A DNA stretch of 64,000 nucleotides from Kitasatospora sp. NBC_00458 (GCF_036013975.1 NZ_CP107904.1:4985001-5049000); one strand, 5' to 3'. Numbered from the stretch's first letter, positions 1 through 11,640 are shown. Notes: generated by a model not told the origin, from the sequence alone. Numbers and translations are program-made.

Positions 1-2235
<2,235 letters not shown>

Positions 2236-2317
2236 GTTGCTCGCGTCCACTGTGTTGTTCTGAAACAACGACCCCCATGACATGGCCTGTCGTGGGTGCG
2301 GTTGACAGTTTCATAGT

Positions 2318-2435
2318 GTTTCGGTGGTCATAGCGTGAGGGAAACGCCCGGTTACATTCCGAACCCGGAAGCTAAGCCTCACAGCGCCGATGGTACTGCA
2401 GGGGGGACCCTGTGGGAGAGTAGGACGCCGCCGAA
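2318..2435 (+). rRNA. 5S ribosomal RNA
   Basis: A 5S rRNA follows the 23S gene after a spacer of about 80 bases. It starts near GTTTCGGTGGTCATAGCG and ends near ACGCCGCCGAAC, and the two ends can pair to form the terminal helix. The conserved GAACCCGGAAGCTAAGCC (loop B/helix III region) and GGGAGAGTAGGACGCCGCC are present. The ends are approximate by one to three bases. Confidence 0.95.
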
Positions 2436-2445
2436 CAATCATTCA

Positions 2446-2484
2446 CAAAGAACCCCCGTCCGGGATACGGACGGGGGTTCTTTG
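2446..2484 (+). terminator. rRNA operon terminator
   Basis: A perfect inverted repeat lies directly after the 5S gene: CAAAGAACCCCCGTCCG and its complement, separated by a 5-base loop (GGATA). The stem is 17 bp and ends in a T-containing arm, as expected for the rRNA operon terminator. It sits 37 bases before the mshD start and so separates the two units. Confidence 0.9.
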
Positions 2485-2521
2485 CGTTTCCCTCCGATTC
2501 CCGTTGACGTATCGTCAGGGC

Positions 2522-3562
2522 ATGGACGATGGAACGCCGACTACGGGCGACGCAACTGGCTCTGCGACCGGATCCGCCACCGGCTCCCCGACCGACGGCG
2601 CGGGGGTCGGCGCCGTCGTCGGAGCCGGCGTGCTGCGGCCCGAGCAACGTGACGGAGCCCTGGCCGTCCTGGAGGACGCCCGGGCGGTGGACGGTCGGGC
2701 GGCCGTCTCGGAGCAGGGGCGCCTGCGTCTGCGCTCCTCGGAGACGGCCCGGGCCGGAGTGACCCACTTCGTCGAGGCCGATGGCGAGGACGTCGTCGGC
2801 TACGGCCAGCTGGAGGTGCCGGAGGGGAGCGGTGCCAACCCGTCCGCCGAACTCGTCGTCGCGCCGGCCGTCCGCGGCCGGGGCTTCGGGCGTCCCCTGG
2901 TGGACGCCGTCCTCGTCGAGGCCGACCGGGCGGGTCGTGAGTACGTGGACTTCTGGGTGCACGGGGGCCATCCGGCGGCCCGGCACCTGGCCGACCGGTA
3001 CGGGGCCGAGCTGGTCCGCGAGCTGCGGCAGATGCGTCGGACGGGACCGCAGACCGAGAGCGTGTCCCTTCCCGACGGGGTCGAGCTGCGGACCTTCCGT
3101 CCGGGCGAGGACGACGCGGAGTGGCTCCGCCTCAACGCCCTCGCCTTCGCCCACCACCCGGAGCAGGGTGCGTGGACCCAGCGGGACCTGGCCGACCGGC
3201 TGGCCGAGCCCTGGTTCGACCCGGCCGGCTTCTTCCTCGCCACCCGGGACGGCAAGGTGGTGGGCTTCCACTGGACCAAGGTGCACCCGGCGACCGCGAC
3301 CGAGCCCGCGCTCGGCGAGGTGTACGTGGTCGGGGTCGATCCGGCTGAGCAGGGCAGCGGTCTCGGCCGGGCCCTCACGGCGGCAGGCCTGCGCCACCTG
3401 ACGGGCACCGCAGAGGGCGAGCGCGGCCTGGAGACCGTATTGCTCTACGTCGACGCCGACAATCCGGCCGCCGTGCGGGTATATGAACGACTGGGATTCA
3501 CGATCCACGAGATCGACCTGATGTACCGCACCCGGTACCGGGGTGACCGGAACGGCGACTGA
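2522..3562 (+). CDS. mshD: Mycothiol synthase (MshD), tandem GNAT acetyltransferase
   Basis: Mycothiol synthase acetylates Cys-GlcN-Ins with acetyl-CoA, the last step in making mycothiol, the main cytosolic thiol of actinobacteria. The 346-residue product has two GNAT folds. The N-terminal half carries a degenerate acetyl-CoA loop (VRGRGFGRPLV, about residues 118-128). The C-terminal half carries the active GNAT core with VYVVGVDPAEQGSGLGRAL and the closing VRVYERLGF motif. The ATG at 2522 was chosen because an upstream extension would run back into the rRNA terminator and 5S gene. Residues 5-25 are a Gly/Ser/Thr/Ala tract not typical of the family (MshD is usually 300-320 residues), so a slightly later start is possible. 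It lies alone, directly after the rRNA operon. Confidence 0.9.
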   Translation: MDDGTPTTGDATGSATGSATGSPTDGAGVGAVVGAGVLRPEQRDGALAVLEDARAVDGRAAVSEQGRLRLRSSETARAGVTHFVEADGEDVVGYGQLEVPEGSGANPSAELVVAPAVRGRGFGRPLVDAVLVEADRAGREYVDFWVHGGHPAARHLADRYGAELVRELRQMRRTGPQTESVSLPDGVELRTFRPGEDDAEWLRLNALAFAHHPEQGAWTQRDLADRLAEPWFDPAGFFLATRDGKVVGFHWTKVHPATATEPALGEVYVVGVDPAEQGSGLGRALTAAGLRHLTGTAEGERGLETVLLYVDADNPAAVRVYERLGFTIHEIDLMYRTRYRGDRNGD

Positions 3563-3594
3563 GGCGCCGCGGCACCGATCGGCCCACCATCCGG

Positions 3595-3628
3595 ACCACC
3601 GAACCACGAACCACCGACCACGAACCAC
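3595..3628. repeat. Short tandem repeat rich in GAACCAC
   Basis: ACCACCGAACCACGA (3595-3609) is followed at once by ACCACCGACCACGA (3610-3623) and a partial ACCAC (3624-3628), so two near-identical 14-15-base units lie head to tail. No coding reading in any frame makes sense of it. Confidence 0.7.
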
Positions 3629-3860
3629 AGACATCGACCGCAGCACCGATCGCACCACGGACGTCCGGCCGGCGCACCACCGGCGCCCGGCCGGTGCGGC
3701 GGCGGACGGCAGTCGGAGCAACGGGCCGCAGCCCGTCGCTCCGGCCGCGGCGGTGACCCGGAGGCGCGACACGGCCTAGCGGAGAAGGAGGCGCCGGGGC
3801 AACGGTCGTGCGCCCACGCCCCGGCTCCGACCGACTCAGCTTTCCTCCTGGCCATGCGGT

Positions 3861-3882
3861 GTTTACCGTGGATTCAATTAAT
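3861..3882 (+). promoter_or_regulatory. Putative PhoP box upstream of ppk
   Basis: Two adjacent 11-base units, GTTTACCGTGG and ATTCAATTAAT, resemble the direct-repeat units of Streptomyces PHO boxes (GTTCACC-like). ppk is known to be PhoP-controlled in Streptomyces, which supports the reading. The match is weaker than at pstS, and the pair sits only 17 bases before the upstream ppk start, so the transcription start or the CDS start needs care. Confidence 0.45.
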
Positions 3883-3899
3883 GCCGCGAAGATCACAGG

Positions 3900-6236
3900 A
3901 TGAAGTCCGTAGTGTCTCGCTCGTGCAGTATCGGCCGACACCCGCTGGCCGGTCCTGTGACGACTGCGCCGGGTGGGTGGGCGTTGGCGCTGGGCGAGGA
4001 CGACGGCCCGCAGAGCAATTCGCGTCCGGACGCCGTCCTGCTGGAGGAGCTGGAGCCCATGAGCATCCCCCGCCCCGTCTCTGCCCCGCTGTCCCCGCCC
4101 GCCCGGTTGTCCAGTGCGCTCGGCATTCCGCCCGAGCTGCCGGCCACGGACGAGCAGGACTTCGAGGAGTTGCCGCAGGGCCGTTTCCTGGATCGTGAGC
4201 GCAGTTGGCTCGCGTTCAACGAACGTGTGCTGGAACTGGCCGAGGACCCCGGTATCCCCCTGCTCGAACGGGCCAAGTTCCTGGCGATCTTCGCCAGCAA
4301 CCTGGACGAGTTCTTCATGGTCCGGGTGGCCGGCCTCAAGCGCCGGATCGCCACCGGGGTCGCCCAGCGCAGTGCGTCCGGGCTGCAGCCGCGCGAGGTG
4401 CTGGACCTGATCTGGACCCGCTCGCGCGAGCTCATGGCGCGGCACGCCGCCGCCTTCCAGCAGGAGGTGCTGCCTGACCTCGCGACCGAGGGGATCGAGC
4501 TGGTCCGCTGGTCCGAGCTGGCGGAGAAGGAGCAGGCGCGGCTGCACTCCCTGTTCCGGCAGAAGATCTTCCCGGTGCTCACCCCGCTGGCGGTGGACCC
4601 GGCGCACCCCTTCCCGTACATATCGGGGCTCTCCCTGAACCTGGCGGTCGTCGTGCGCAACCCGGTCTCCGGGCACAAGCACTTCGCCCGGGTGAAGGTG
4701 CCGCAGTCGCTGGCCCGCTTCCTGGAGGCCTCCCCGCAGCGGTACGTGCCGCTGGAGGACGTCATGGGGGCGCACCTGGAGGAGCTCTTCCCGGGGATGG
4801 AGGTGCTCGCGCACCACGCCTTCCGGGTGACCCGCAACGAGGACCTTGAGGTGGAGGAGGACGACACCGAGAACATCCTCAAGGCCCTGGAGAAGGAGCT
4901 GATGCGGCGGCGGTTCGGTCCGCCGGTGCGGCTGGAGGTCGAGGAGTCGATCGACCCGTACATCCTGGACCTGCTGGTGCGGGAGCTGAACATCACCGAG
5001 GCGGAGGTCTTCCCGCTGCCCGGTCCGCTCGACCTGACCGGTCTGTTCGGCATCGCCGAGCTGGACCGGCCGGAGCTGAAGTACCCGAAGTTCGTGGCGG
5101 GCACCGCGCGCGGGCTGACCGACGTGGAGTCGGCCTCCCAGCCGGACATCTTCGCCGCGATGCGCGAGCGGGACGTGCTGCTGCACCACCCGTACGACAG
5201 CTTCTCCACGTCGGTGCAGGCCTTCCTGGAGCAGGCCGCGGCCGACCCGGACGTGCTGGCGATCAAGCAGACGCTGTACCGGACCTCGGGCGACTCGCCG
5301 ATCGTCGACGCGCTGATCGACGCGGCGGAGTCCGGCAAGCAGGTGCTGGTGCTGGTGGAGATCAAGGCGCGCTTCGACGAGCAGGCCAACATCAAGTGGG
5401 CCCGCAAGCTGGAGGAGTCCGGCTGCCACGTGGTCTACGGGCTGGTCGGGCTCAAGACGCACTGCAAGCTGTCGCTGGTGGTCCGGCAGGAGGGTGACAC
5501 CCTGCGCCGCTACTCGCACGTCGGTACCGGCAACTACCACCCGAAGACGGCCCGGCTGTACGAGGACATCGGTCTGCTGACCTCGGACCCGCAGGTGGGC
5601 GCCGACCTCTCGGACCTGTTCAACCGGCTCTCCGGCTACTCGCGCCGAGAGTCGTACCGGCGGCTGCTGACCGCGCCGCGCGGGCTGCGGGACGGTCTGG
5701 TCTCGCGGATCCACAACGAGATCGCGAACCACCGGGCCGGCCGTCCGGCGTACGTGAAGCTCAAGGTCAACTCGATCGTCGACGAGGCCGTGATCGACGC
5801 GCTCTACCGGGCCTCGCAGGCCGGGGTGCCTGTGGACGTCTGGGTGCGCGGGATCAGCGCGATCCGGCCGGGTGTGCCGGGGCTGAGCGAGAACATCCGG
5901 GTGCGCAGCATCCTCGGGCGCTTCCTGGAGCACTCGCGGGTGTTCGTGTTCGGCAACAACGGCGATCCGGAGGTGTGGATCGGCAGCGCCGACATGATGC
6001 ACCGCAACCTGGACCGCCGGATCGAGGCCCTGCTGCGGATCACCGATCCGGCGCACCGCGCGGAGCTGTCCGGGCTGATCGACCTCGGGGTGTCGGACGA
6101 GACGGAGTCCTGGCACCTCGGGCCGGACGGGTCCTGGACCCGGCACGCCCAGGACGCCGACGGCAAGCAGTTGCGGCACGTCCAGGACCTGCTCATCGAC
6201 TCGCGTCAGCGCCGCCGGGCCGTCACCGCCCGGTGA
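3900..6236 (+). CDS. ppk: Polyphosphate kinase 1
   Basis: Ppk reversibly transfers the gamma phosphate of ATP to polyphosphate. The 778-residue reading shows the full Ppk1 layout: N domain ([19 protein letters not shown], about residues 98-116), head domain, and two PLD-like catalytic domains. The phosphorylated histidine is in SHVGTGNYH (about residue 540), and [18 protein letters not shown] is the conserved ATP-site region. Two starts compete. ATG at 3900 gives a length close to what I recall for S. coelicolor Ppk but has a weak ribosome site. ATG at 4059 has GGAGGAGC ten bases upstream and gives 725 residues; the first 53 residues look unstructured. It opens a phosphate cluster with a CHAD protein and pst genes downstream. 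Confidence 0.95.
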   Translation: MKSVVSRSCSIGRHPLAGPVTTAPGGWALALGEDDGPQSNSRPDAVLLEELEPMSIPRPVSAPLSPPARLSSALGIPPELPATDEQDFEELPQGRFLDRERSWLAFNERVLELAEDPGIPLLERAKFLAIFASNLDEFFMVRVAGLKRRIATGVAQRSASGLQPREVLDLIWTRSRELMARHAAAFQQEVLPDLATEGIELVRWSELAEKEQARLHSLFRQKIFPVLTPLAVDPAHPFPYISGLSLNLAVVVRNPVSGHKHFARVKVPQSLARFLEASPQRYVPLEDVMGAHLEELFPGMEVLAHHAFRVTRNEDLEVEEDDTENILKALEKELMRRRFGPPVRLEVEESIDPYILDLLVRELNITEAEVFPLPGPLDLTGLFGIAELDRPELKYPKFVAGTARGLTDVESASQPDIFAAMRERDVLLHHPYDSFSTSVQAFLEQAAADPDVLAIKQTLYRTSGDSPIVDALIDAAESGKQVLVLVEIKARFDEQANIKWARKLEESGCHVVYGLVGLKTHCKLSLVVRQEGDTLRRYSHVGTGNYHPKTARLYEDIGLLTSDPQVGADLSDLFNRLSGYSRRESYRRLLTAPRGLRDGLVSRIHNEIANHRAGRPAYVKLKVNSIVDEAVIDALYRASQAGVPVDVWVRGISAIRPGVPGLSENIRVRSILGRFLEHSRVFVFGNNGDPEVWIGSADMMHRNLDRRIEALLRITDPAHRAELSGLIDLGVSDETESWHLGPDGSWTRHAQDADGKQLRHVQDLLIDSRQRRRAVTAR

Positions 6237-6303
6237 CGGCCGGTCGCCGCCACGACCCCGCTGACGCGAGACGCGACGACGCGACCGCGTGATCCACTGA
6301 CGC

Positions 6304-6336
6304 GAGCCGCTGAGCGGTAGGGAGCCGCTGAGCGGT
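6304..6336. repeat. Tandem direct repeat in ppk-CHAD spacer
   Basis: GAGCCGCTGAGCGGT occurs twice (6304-6318 and 6322-6336) with a period of 18 bases. Each copy contains CCGC-TGA-GCGG, a small hairpin, so RNA from ppk would carry two successive hairpins here. It could slow or end transcription between ppk and the next gene. Confidence 0.6.
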
Positions 6337-6387
6337 CGGCCACCAGCCCCGGGGACGGCCCCGGGGGAAACGGGGATCTACCTAGTC

Positions 6388-7509
6388 ATGACCGATGCGC
6401 CGATGACGGCCCAGGCGGCCTCCACCGCGACCGCCGGGGACATCCTCTCCAGCCATCTCACCGCCCTGGCGAGTGCGTTCCTGCGCGCGCTGCCGCTGGC
6501 GGTGGGCGAGGTCGGCGCGAGACCGGGGGCGTCCGCCGTCCCGGCGGAGGGCGGCACCTCCGATCTGCTGCGGGCGGTGCGGCGGATCAACGGGCTGCTG
6601 CACACCTTCGGTGCGGCCTTCGAGCCGGGCTGGACGCGCGAGTCGCGGACGGAGCTGCGCTGGCTGCTCGACCTGCTGGCGCTGGAGCCGGGGTACGTGC
6701 GGCGGGCGGCCCGGCTGCTGGGCGCGCTGGACGGGCTGAACGGCAGCGAGGCGGACGGTCCGGGCATGCTGGCCGGGCACGTGGGGGCGCCGAAGGCCCG
6801 GGCGCTGCTGGACCGGCAGCTGACCCTGGCGCGGACCAGGGCGCACTCGACGGTGCTGCAGGAGCTGCGGTCGGCGCGGCTGCACGCGCTGGCGGACCGG
6901 ATGACGCTGCTGGTGGCGGAGGCGCCGCTGGCGGAGTCGGCCGGCGGCCGGGCGGGCACGGTGCTGCTGCCGCAGGCGGGGGCGGCGTTCACCGCGCTGG
7001 TGCTGGGTGCCCAGCAGCTGCCCCTGCAGCGGGCGGCGACGCCGTACGGCGGGGACGGCCTGCGCCGGCTGGCCTCGGTGCCGCACCCCCTGCCGGCCCA
7101 GGGGCAGGAGGTGCCGAAGGCCCGGGGGGCGCTGGACGCGGACGCGGCGCTGGCGGCGGACGACGCGCCGTGGCACCGGGTGCGGGTGCTGGTGAAGCGG
7201 GCCCGGTACGCGCTGGAGGTGTGCGGGCGGCCGTCGGCGGTGCTGGACGAGCTGGACGGGGTGCTCGCGCGGCACCAGGAGGCCTCGGACGCGGCGGTGA
7301 CGGCGGCGACGGCGGCGCGCACGCCGCGGATCACCCCGGCGACCGCGTACGTGCTGGGCGTGGTCCACGCCGACCAGCGGTTGGAGGTGGAGGCGGCGCG
7401 GTACGCCTTCGGGCGCTGCTGGCCGGAGCTGCCGCCCGGGCTGGAGGCCTGGCTGGAGCTTCCGCCGGCCGGGGGCTGGGGGGCGGCGGCGGAATCCCGG
7501 ACGGCCTGA
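6388..7509 (+). CDS. CHAD domain protein (polyphosphate-associated)
   Basis: This 373-residue protein is a CHAD domain, an all-helical domain rich in conserved histidines and basic residues that binds inorganic polyphosphate in characterised members. Typical elements are LRAVRRINGLLHTFGAAF near residues 60-80, RELRWLLDLLALEPG-type helices, and HRVRVLVKRARYALEV near 265-280. There is no adjacent CYTH domain, unlike many CHAD proteins. Its position directly after ppk and before pst supports a role on polyphosphate granules; this is inference. ATG at 6388 follows a GGGGGAAACGGGG region. The next gene starts one base after its stop, so the two are almost certainly co-transcribed. Confidence 0.88.
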   Translation: MTDAPMTAQAASTATAGDILSSHLTALASAFLRALPLAVGEVGARPGASAVPAEGGTSDLLRAVRRINGLLHTFGAAFEPGWTRESRTELRWLLDLLALEPGYVRRAARLLGALDGLNGSEADGPGMLAGHVGAPKARALLDRQLTLARTRAHSTVLQELRSARLHALADRMTLLVAEAPLAESAGGRAGTVLLPQAGAAFTALVLGAQQLPLQRAATPYGGDGLRRLASVPHPLPAQGQEVPKARGALDADAALAADDAPWHRVRVLVKRARYALEVCGRPSAVLDELDGVLARHQEASDAAVTAATAARTPRITPATAYVLGVVHADQRLEVEAARYAFGRCWPELPPGLEAWLELPPAGGWGAAAESRTA

Positions 7510-7510
7510 G

Positions 7511-7990
7511 GTGGGCGGTCGGTCGGCGGGTCCCGGCCGGGGGCCGGTGGTGCTGGCGGCGGGGGCGGTGCTCTGGCTTCCGGGCCGGGTGAAGAAGAGC
7601 GGCAGGCTGGGGCGGCCGCGGATCGCGGTGATCCACCGGCCCAAGTACGACGACTGGAGCCTGCCGAAGGGGAAGCTGGACCCGGGCGAGGGCGTGGTCG
7701 AGGCGGCGCTGCGCGAGGTGTGGGAGGAGACCGGGTTCACCTGTGTGCTGGGGCAGGAACTGCCGGCCCAGCACTACCTGGCGCAGGGCCGGCCCAAGGA
7801 GGTCCGGTACTGGGCGGCGGTGCCGGCGGCGGGGGAGTTCCGGCCGAACCGGGAGGTGGACCGGCTGGAGTGGCTGCCGGCCGGGAAGGCCAGGGCCCGG
7901 TTGACCCACGAGCGGGACCGGGGGCTGGTCGACGCGCTGCTGGAGCTGCTCGGGGCGCGGCCGGTGCGGGTGCCGCCCGCGGAGCGGTGA
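7511..7990 (+). CDS. Nudix hydrolase (MutT-like)
   Basis: The 159-residue product contains a complete Nudix box: a Gly in KGKLDPGEG, then Glu, and REVWEETGF at about residues 69-77, matching G-X5-E-X7-REUXEEXGU. Such enzymes cleave nucleoside diphosphates linked to another group; MutT1-type actinobacterial members act on 8-oxo-dGTP, dinucleotide polyphosphates or similar. The position beside ppk and a polyphosphate-binding CHAD protein suggests a phosphate-metabolism substrate, but the sequence does not fix it. GTG at 7511 is one base after the upstream stop, implying translational coupling. No histidine phosphatase domain follows, so this is the short form. Confidence 0.88.
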   Translation: MGGRSAGPGRGPVVLAAGAVLWLPGRVKKSGRLGRPRIAVIHRPKYDDWSLPKGKLDPGEGVVEAALREVWEETGFTCVLGQELPAQHYLAQGRPKEVRYWAAVPAAGEFRPNREVDRLEWLPAGKARARLTHERDRGLVDALLELLGARPVRVPPAER

Positions 7991-8073
7991 AGGAACGGTG
8001 GAAGTGATCTAGCCGCGCCCCTCCCGTGACGCAACCGTTACTACCTGACGTAGTTTCCTGCCATCCGTTCGAG

Positions 8074-8117
8074 GTTCACTCCCCGTTCACTTACGACCGG
8101 CTGACGCGTCACCTACC
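8074..8117 (+). promoter_or_regulatory. PhoP box (PHO box) of pstS
   Basis: GTTCACTCCCC (8074-8084) is followed directly by GTTCACTTACG (8085-8095), a near-perfect pair of the 11-base PHO-box units bound by PhoP in Streptomyces. Two weaker units follow in phase, ACCGGCTGACG and CGTCACCTACC (8096-8117). It lies 118 bases or more before the pstS start, as expected for the phosphate-starvation promoter of the pst operon. Confidence 0.85.
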
Positions 8118-8234
8118 CGGCTTAACTTCGGTGTCACCGGAGGGCCGAACGGGCCCCGGACCACAGCAAAACCCGCGCTCCGCCGTGTCGTGCACGGCCC
8201 GCGCGCAGGGCAATGCCACAGAAAGGGACACCCT

Positions 8235-9374
8235 GTGAAGCTCCAGCGGAACGGCCGCTCCAAGGCCCTCGCGATCGGTGCCATGGCGCTCGTCAGCTCG
8301 CTGTCGCTCGCCGCCTGCGGTTCGGACGAGAACACCACCACCACCGGCACCGCCTCGGGCAGCGGCTCCGCCGCCCCGGCCGCCAAGATCGAGTGCGGCC
8401 CGAAGCCCGCCGCGCTGCTCGCCGCCGGCTCCACCGCCCAGGGCAACGCGATCGACGTCTGGAAGACGAACTTCGCCGCGGCGTGCAAGGAGTCCTCCGT
8501 CAACTACGGCGGCGGCGGTTCGGGCGCCGGTGTCCAGCAGTTCACCCAGGGCAAGGTCCAGTTCGCCGGTTCCGACTCGCCGCTGAAGCCGGCCGAGGTC
8601 GACGCGACCAAGGCGATCTGCACCGGTGGCCAGGGCATCAACCTGCCGCTCGTCGCCGGCCTGATCTCGATCGTCTACAACGTGGACGGCGTCGACAACC
8701 TGGTCCTCGACGGCCCGACCCTCGCCAAGATCTTCGACTCGCAGATCACCAAGTGGAACGACTCGGCGATCGCGGCGCTCAACCCGGGCGCCAAGCTGCC
8801 CGACGCCGACATCCAGGCCGTCCACCGCACGGACGACTCCGGCACCAACGAGAACCTGACCAAGTACTTCGCCAAGGTCTCCAACGGCGCCTGGTCCTAC
8901 CCGGCCGCCAAGGCCTGGGCCGGCAAGGGCGGCCAGGGCGCGAACGGCTCCGCCGGTGTCGCCGCCCAGGTGAAGCAGGTCAAGAACTCGATCAGCTACG
9001 CCGAGCTGTCCTACGCCCAGACCAACAACCTGAAGAGCGCCGCCATCAACACCGGCGCCTCCAAGCCGGTCGAGGCCACCGCCGCCAACGCCGCCACCAC
9101 CTTCGCCAAGGCGAAGATCGCGGGCACCGGCAGCGACCTGGCGCTGACCCTCGACTACGGGACGAAGGAAGAGGGCTCGTACCCGATCGTCCTGGTGACC
9201 TACGAGATCGTCTGCGACAAGGGCAACAAGGCCGAGAGCCTCGACGCCCTGAAGGCGTTCCTGACCTACGCGGCCAGCGAGGCCGGCCAGAAGGCCGTCG
9301 GCGAGGCGGGCTACGTCCCGCTCCCGAAGGAGCTGACGGACAAGGCCAACGCGATCATCCCGACGCTGGCCTGA
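8235..9374 (+). CDS. pstS: Phosphate ABC transporter substrate-binding lipoprotein
   Basis: PstS binds phosphate outside the membrane and delivers it to PstCA. The 379-residue product begins with a lipoprotein signal ending LSLAAC, giving lipid-modified Cys28. It then follows the PstS fold: AAGSTAQGNAIDVW, YGGGGSGAGVQQF and the FAGSDSPL phosphate-binding loop, then HRTDDSGTNENLTKYF. GTG at 8235 was chosen because it has GAAAGGGAC upstream and gives a clean signal peptide; an earlier in-frame ATG at 8190 would add 15 unrelated residues. A PHO box lies upstream and a stable stem-loop follows before pstC, which would let pstS be expressed above the rest of the operon. Confidence 0.96.
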   Translation: MKLQRNGRSKALAIGAMALVSSLSLAACGSDENTTTTGTASGSGSAAPAAKIECGPKPAALLAAGSTAQGNAIDVWKTNFAAACKESSVNYGGGGSGAGVQQFTQGKVQFAGSDSPLKPAEVDATKAICTGGQGINLPLVAGLISIVYNVDGVDNLVLDGPTLAKIFDSQITKWNDSAIAALNPGAKLPDADIQAVHRTDDSGTNENLTKYFAKVSNGAWSYPAAKAWAGKGGQGANGSAGVAAQVKQVKNSISYAELSYAQTNNLKSAAINTGASKPVEATAANAATTFAKAKIAGTGSDLALTLDYGTKEEGSYPIVLVTYEIVCDKGNKAESLDALKAFLTYAASEAGQKAVGEAGYVPLPKELTDKANAIIPTLA

Positions 9375-9388
9375 CCCCAGTAGCACCT

Positions 9389-9436
9389 CCGGTGGAGCGG
9401 CCCCGTGGACGAGGGGGGCCGGGGCCGCTCCACCGG
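9389..9436 (+). terminator. Stem-loop between pstS and pstC (attenuator)
   Basis: CCGGTGGAGCGGCCCC (9389-9404) pairs perfectly over 16 bp with 9421-9436 around a 16-base loop. No T run follows. In this place it probably gives partial termination or protects the pstS 3' end, raising pstS over pstCAB. Confidence 0.8.
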
Positions 9437-9520
9437 ATGCAGTGACCTAGCAACACGTCCGGGGCACCGCCGCCAGGGTGCCGCCCCCTCGGGGCAGCAC
9501 CACCAGACCGGAGTAGACCA

Positions 9521-10501
9521 ATGACTTCATCCACCCCTGCCGCCCCGCGAGGCAGGGAAAGCCGCAAGCGCGACAGCCGGGTCGGCGACAAGATCTTCAT
9601 GAACCTGTCCCGCGGGTCGGGCATCCTGCTGCTGGTCATCATGGCCGCCATCGCAGGCTTCCTGACCTGGCGCGCGGGTATCGCCCTGACCAAGAACGAG
9701 GGCAACTTCCTCACCACCTTCGAGTGGACGCCGGACGCCCCGAAGCCGGTCTTCGGCATCGCCGTCCTCGCGTTCGGCACCATCGTCAGCGCGGCGATCG
9801 CGATGGCGATCGCCGTCCCGGTGGCCATCGGGATCGCGCTGTACATCTCGCACTACGCGCCGCGGCGGATCGCCCAGCCGTTCGCCTACCTGGTGGACCT
9901 GCTGGCGGCCGTGCCCAGCATCATCTACGGCCTCTGGGGCGCGCTCTTCCTGGTGCCGCACCTGTACGGGCTGACCAGCTGGTTGGACGAGTACCTCGGC
10001 TGGACGTACATCTTCGACCAGTCCAAGGTCGGCACCGCCCCGCGCACCCTGTTCACCGTCGGCATCCTGCTGGCCATCATGATCCTGCCGATCATCACCG
10101 CGGTCAGCCGCGAGGTCTTCCGGCAGGTGCCGCGGATGCACGAGGAGGCCGCGCTCGCGCTCGGCGCGACCCGCTGGGAGATGATCCGCACCGCGGTGCT
10201 GCCCTTCGGCCGCCCCGGCATCATCTCGGCCTCGATGCTCGGCCTCGGCCGCGCGCTCGGCGAGACCATCGCCGTCGCGGTCGTGCTCTCCGCCAACAAC
10301 GTGCTCTCGCTGCACCTGCTCGACCCGGGCGGCGGCACCTTCGCGCAGAACATCGCGCTGAAGTTCAGCGAGGCCCAGCCCTTCGGCCGCGACGCGCTGA
10401 TGGCCTCCGGTCTCGTCCTGTTCGTGATCACCCTGCTGGTGAACGGTGCCGCGCGGCTGATCGTCGCCCGCCGCAAGGAGTACTCGGGGGCCAACGCATG
10501 A
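9521..10501 (+). CDS. pstC: Phosphate ABC transporter permease PstC
   Basis: One of the two membrane permeases of the high-affinity phosphate importer. The 326-residue product has about six membrane segments, including one near residues 35-52. It carries the binding-protein-dependent transport signature (EEAALALGATRWEMIRTAVLPFGRPGI, about residues 208-230), whose EAA loop contacts PstB. ATG at 9521 follows a weak purine-rich site. It overlaps pstA by four bases (ATGA at 10498-10501), typical of translational coupling. Confidence 0.95.
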   Translation: MTSSTPAAPRGRESRKRDSRVGDKIFMNLSRGSGILLLVIMAAIAGFLTWRAGIALTKNEGNFLTTFEWTPDAPKPVFGIAVLAFGTIVSAAIAMAIAVPVAIGIALYISHYAPRRIAQPFAYLVDLLAAVPSIIYGLWGALFLVPHLYGLTSWLDEYLGWTYIFDQSKVGTAPRTLFTVGILLAIMILPIITAVSREVFRQVPRMHEEAALALGATRWEMIRTAVLPFGRPGIISASMLGLGRALGETIAVAVVLSANNVLSLHLLDPGGGTFAQNIALKFSEAQPFGRDALMASGLVLFVITLLVNGAARLIVARRKEYSGANA

Positions 10502-11574
10502 GCGCCGCGACCACTTCCGCCCCGGCGGACGCCCGCCCGGTCGGCCGCCCGCTGACCGCCAACCGGCTCCCCAAGTGGGCCCCGGCCGCCATCGCCGTCG
10601 GCTCGATCGTCCTCGGCTGCGGCATCGGACTGATCGGCGGCCTGGAGAGCAAGCTCCAGTGGGGGCTGATCTCCGCGATCCTCTTCCTCGGCATCAGCTA
10701 CGGGCTCGCGGCCCAGGTCGAGGGCCGCCGGCAGGCGAAGGACCGCTTCGCCACCTCGCTGGTCTGGGTGGCCTTCATCCTGGCCGTCATCCCGCTGCTC
10801 GCGCTCATCACCTACACCGTCCAGCAGGGCGCCGAGGTGGTGGACGGCTACTTCCTGACGCACTCCATGAAGGGCGTGCGGTACTCGGGCCCCGGCGGCG
10901 GCATCTACCACGCGCTGATCGGCACCATCCAGCAGGTGCTGCTGGCCACCCTGATGGCGGCGCCGATCGGTCTGCTGACCGCCGTCTACCTGGTCGAGTA
11001 CGGCCGCGGCACGCTCGCCAAGGCGGTCACCTTCTTCGTCGACGTCATGACGGGTGTCCCGTCGATCGTCGCCGGTCTGTTCATCCTGTCCCTGTGGAAC
11101 ATCGCCCTCGGCTTCAGCTACTCGGGCTTCTCGGGCAGCCTCGCGCTGGCCATCCTGATGATGCCGGTGGTGGTCCGCTCCACGGAGGAGATGCTCAAGC
11201 TCGTCCCGAACGAGCTGCGCGAGGCGTCGTACGCCCTCGGTGTGCCGAAGTGGAAGACCATCCTGCGGATCGTCCTCCCCACCGCCATCGGCGGCATCAC
11301 CACCGGTGTGATGCTCGCGGTCGCCCGCATCACGGGTGAGACCGCGCCGGTCATGATGCTGGTCTTCGGTGCGGACATCATCAACTCCAACCCGTTCGAC
11401 GGACCGCAGCAGTCGCTGCCGATGTACATCTGGCAGCAGTACGCCATGGTGAACAACGACTTCGGCTACGCCCGTGCCTGGGGCGCCGCGCTCGTGCTGA
11501 TCGCCTTCGTGATGGCGCTCAACCTCATCGCCCGGGGCATCGCACGCTGGCGCTCGCCCAAGGGCGGACACTGA
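10498..11574 (+). CDS. pstA: Phosphate ABC transporter permease PstA
   Basis: The second permease of the Pst importer, 358 residues, with two membrane segments near residues 30-70 followed by the conserved transport domain. The EAA loop reads ELREASYALGVPKWKTILRIVLP near residues 239-261. The start ATG at 10498 overlaps the pstC stop; a longer in-frame reading upstream is only a shadow of pstC. The N-terminal 25 residues are a hydrophilic cytoplasmic lead typical of actinobacterial PstA. Transcription continues into pstB after 66 bases. Confidence 0.95.
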   Translation: MSAATTSAPADARPVGRPLTANRLPKWAPAAIAVGSIVLGCGIGLIGGLESKLQWGLISAILFLGISYGLAAQVEGRRQAKDRFATSLVWVAFILAVIPLLALITYTVQQGAEVVDGYFLTHSMKGVRYSGPGGGIYHALIGTIQQVLLATLMAAPIGLLTAVYLVEYGRGTLAKAVTFFVDVMTGVPSIVAGLFILSLWNIALGFSYSGFSGSLALAILMMPVVVRSTEEMLKLVPNELREASYALGVPKWKTILRIVLPTAIGGITTGVMLAVARITGETAPVMMLVFGADIINSNPFDGPQQSLPMYIWQQYAMVNNDFGYARAWGAALVLIAFVMALNLIARGIARWRSPKGGH

Positions 11575-11640
11575 CCGACTGACGTACGACCGGCATCTAC
11601 TAGCGGCCCCCGGCCGCGGGCTGAAAGAAGACGAAAGAAC

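Larger units (their letters stand above)
3563..3899. other. Intergenic region between mshD and ppk
   Basis: This 337-base gap holds no convincing gene. It contains an ACCAC/GAACCAC-rich tandem repeat (3595-3628), GC-rich sequence with no clean terminator, and near its right end a less GC-rich patch (about 3860-3895) with a PhoP-box-like pair of repeats that probably belongs to the ppk promoter. Confidence 0.6.

Noticed and set aside
3498-6179. 893-codon minus-strand ORF opposite ppk
   Set aside because: It is fully antisense to ppk, has His/Gln/Val/Arg-rich composition with no family motif, and exists because of the strong G/C third-position bias.
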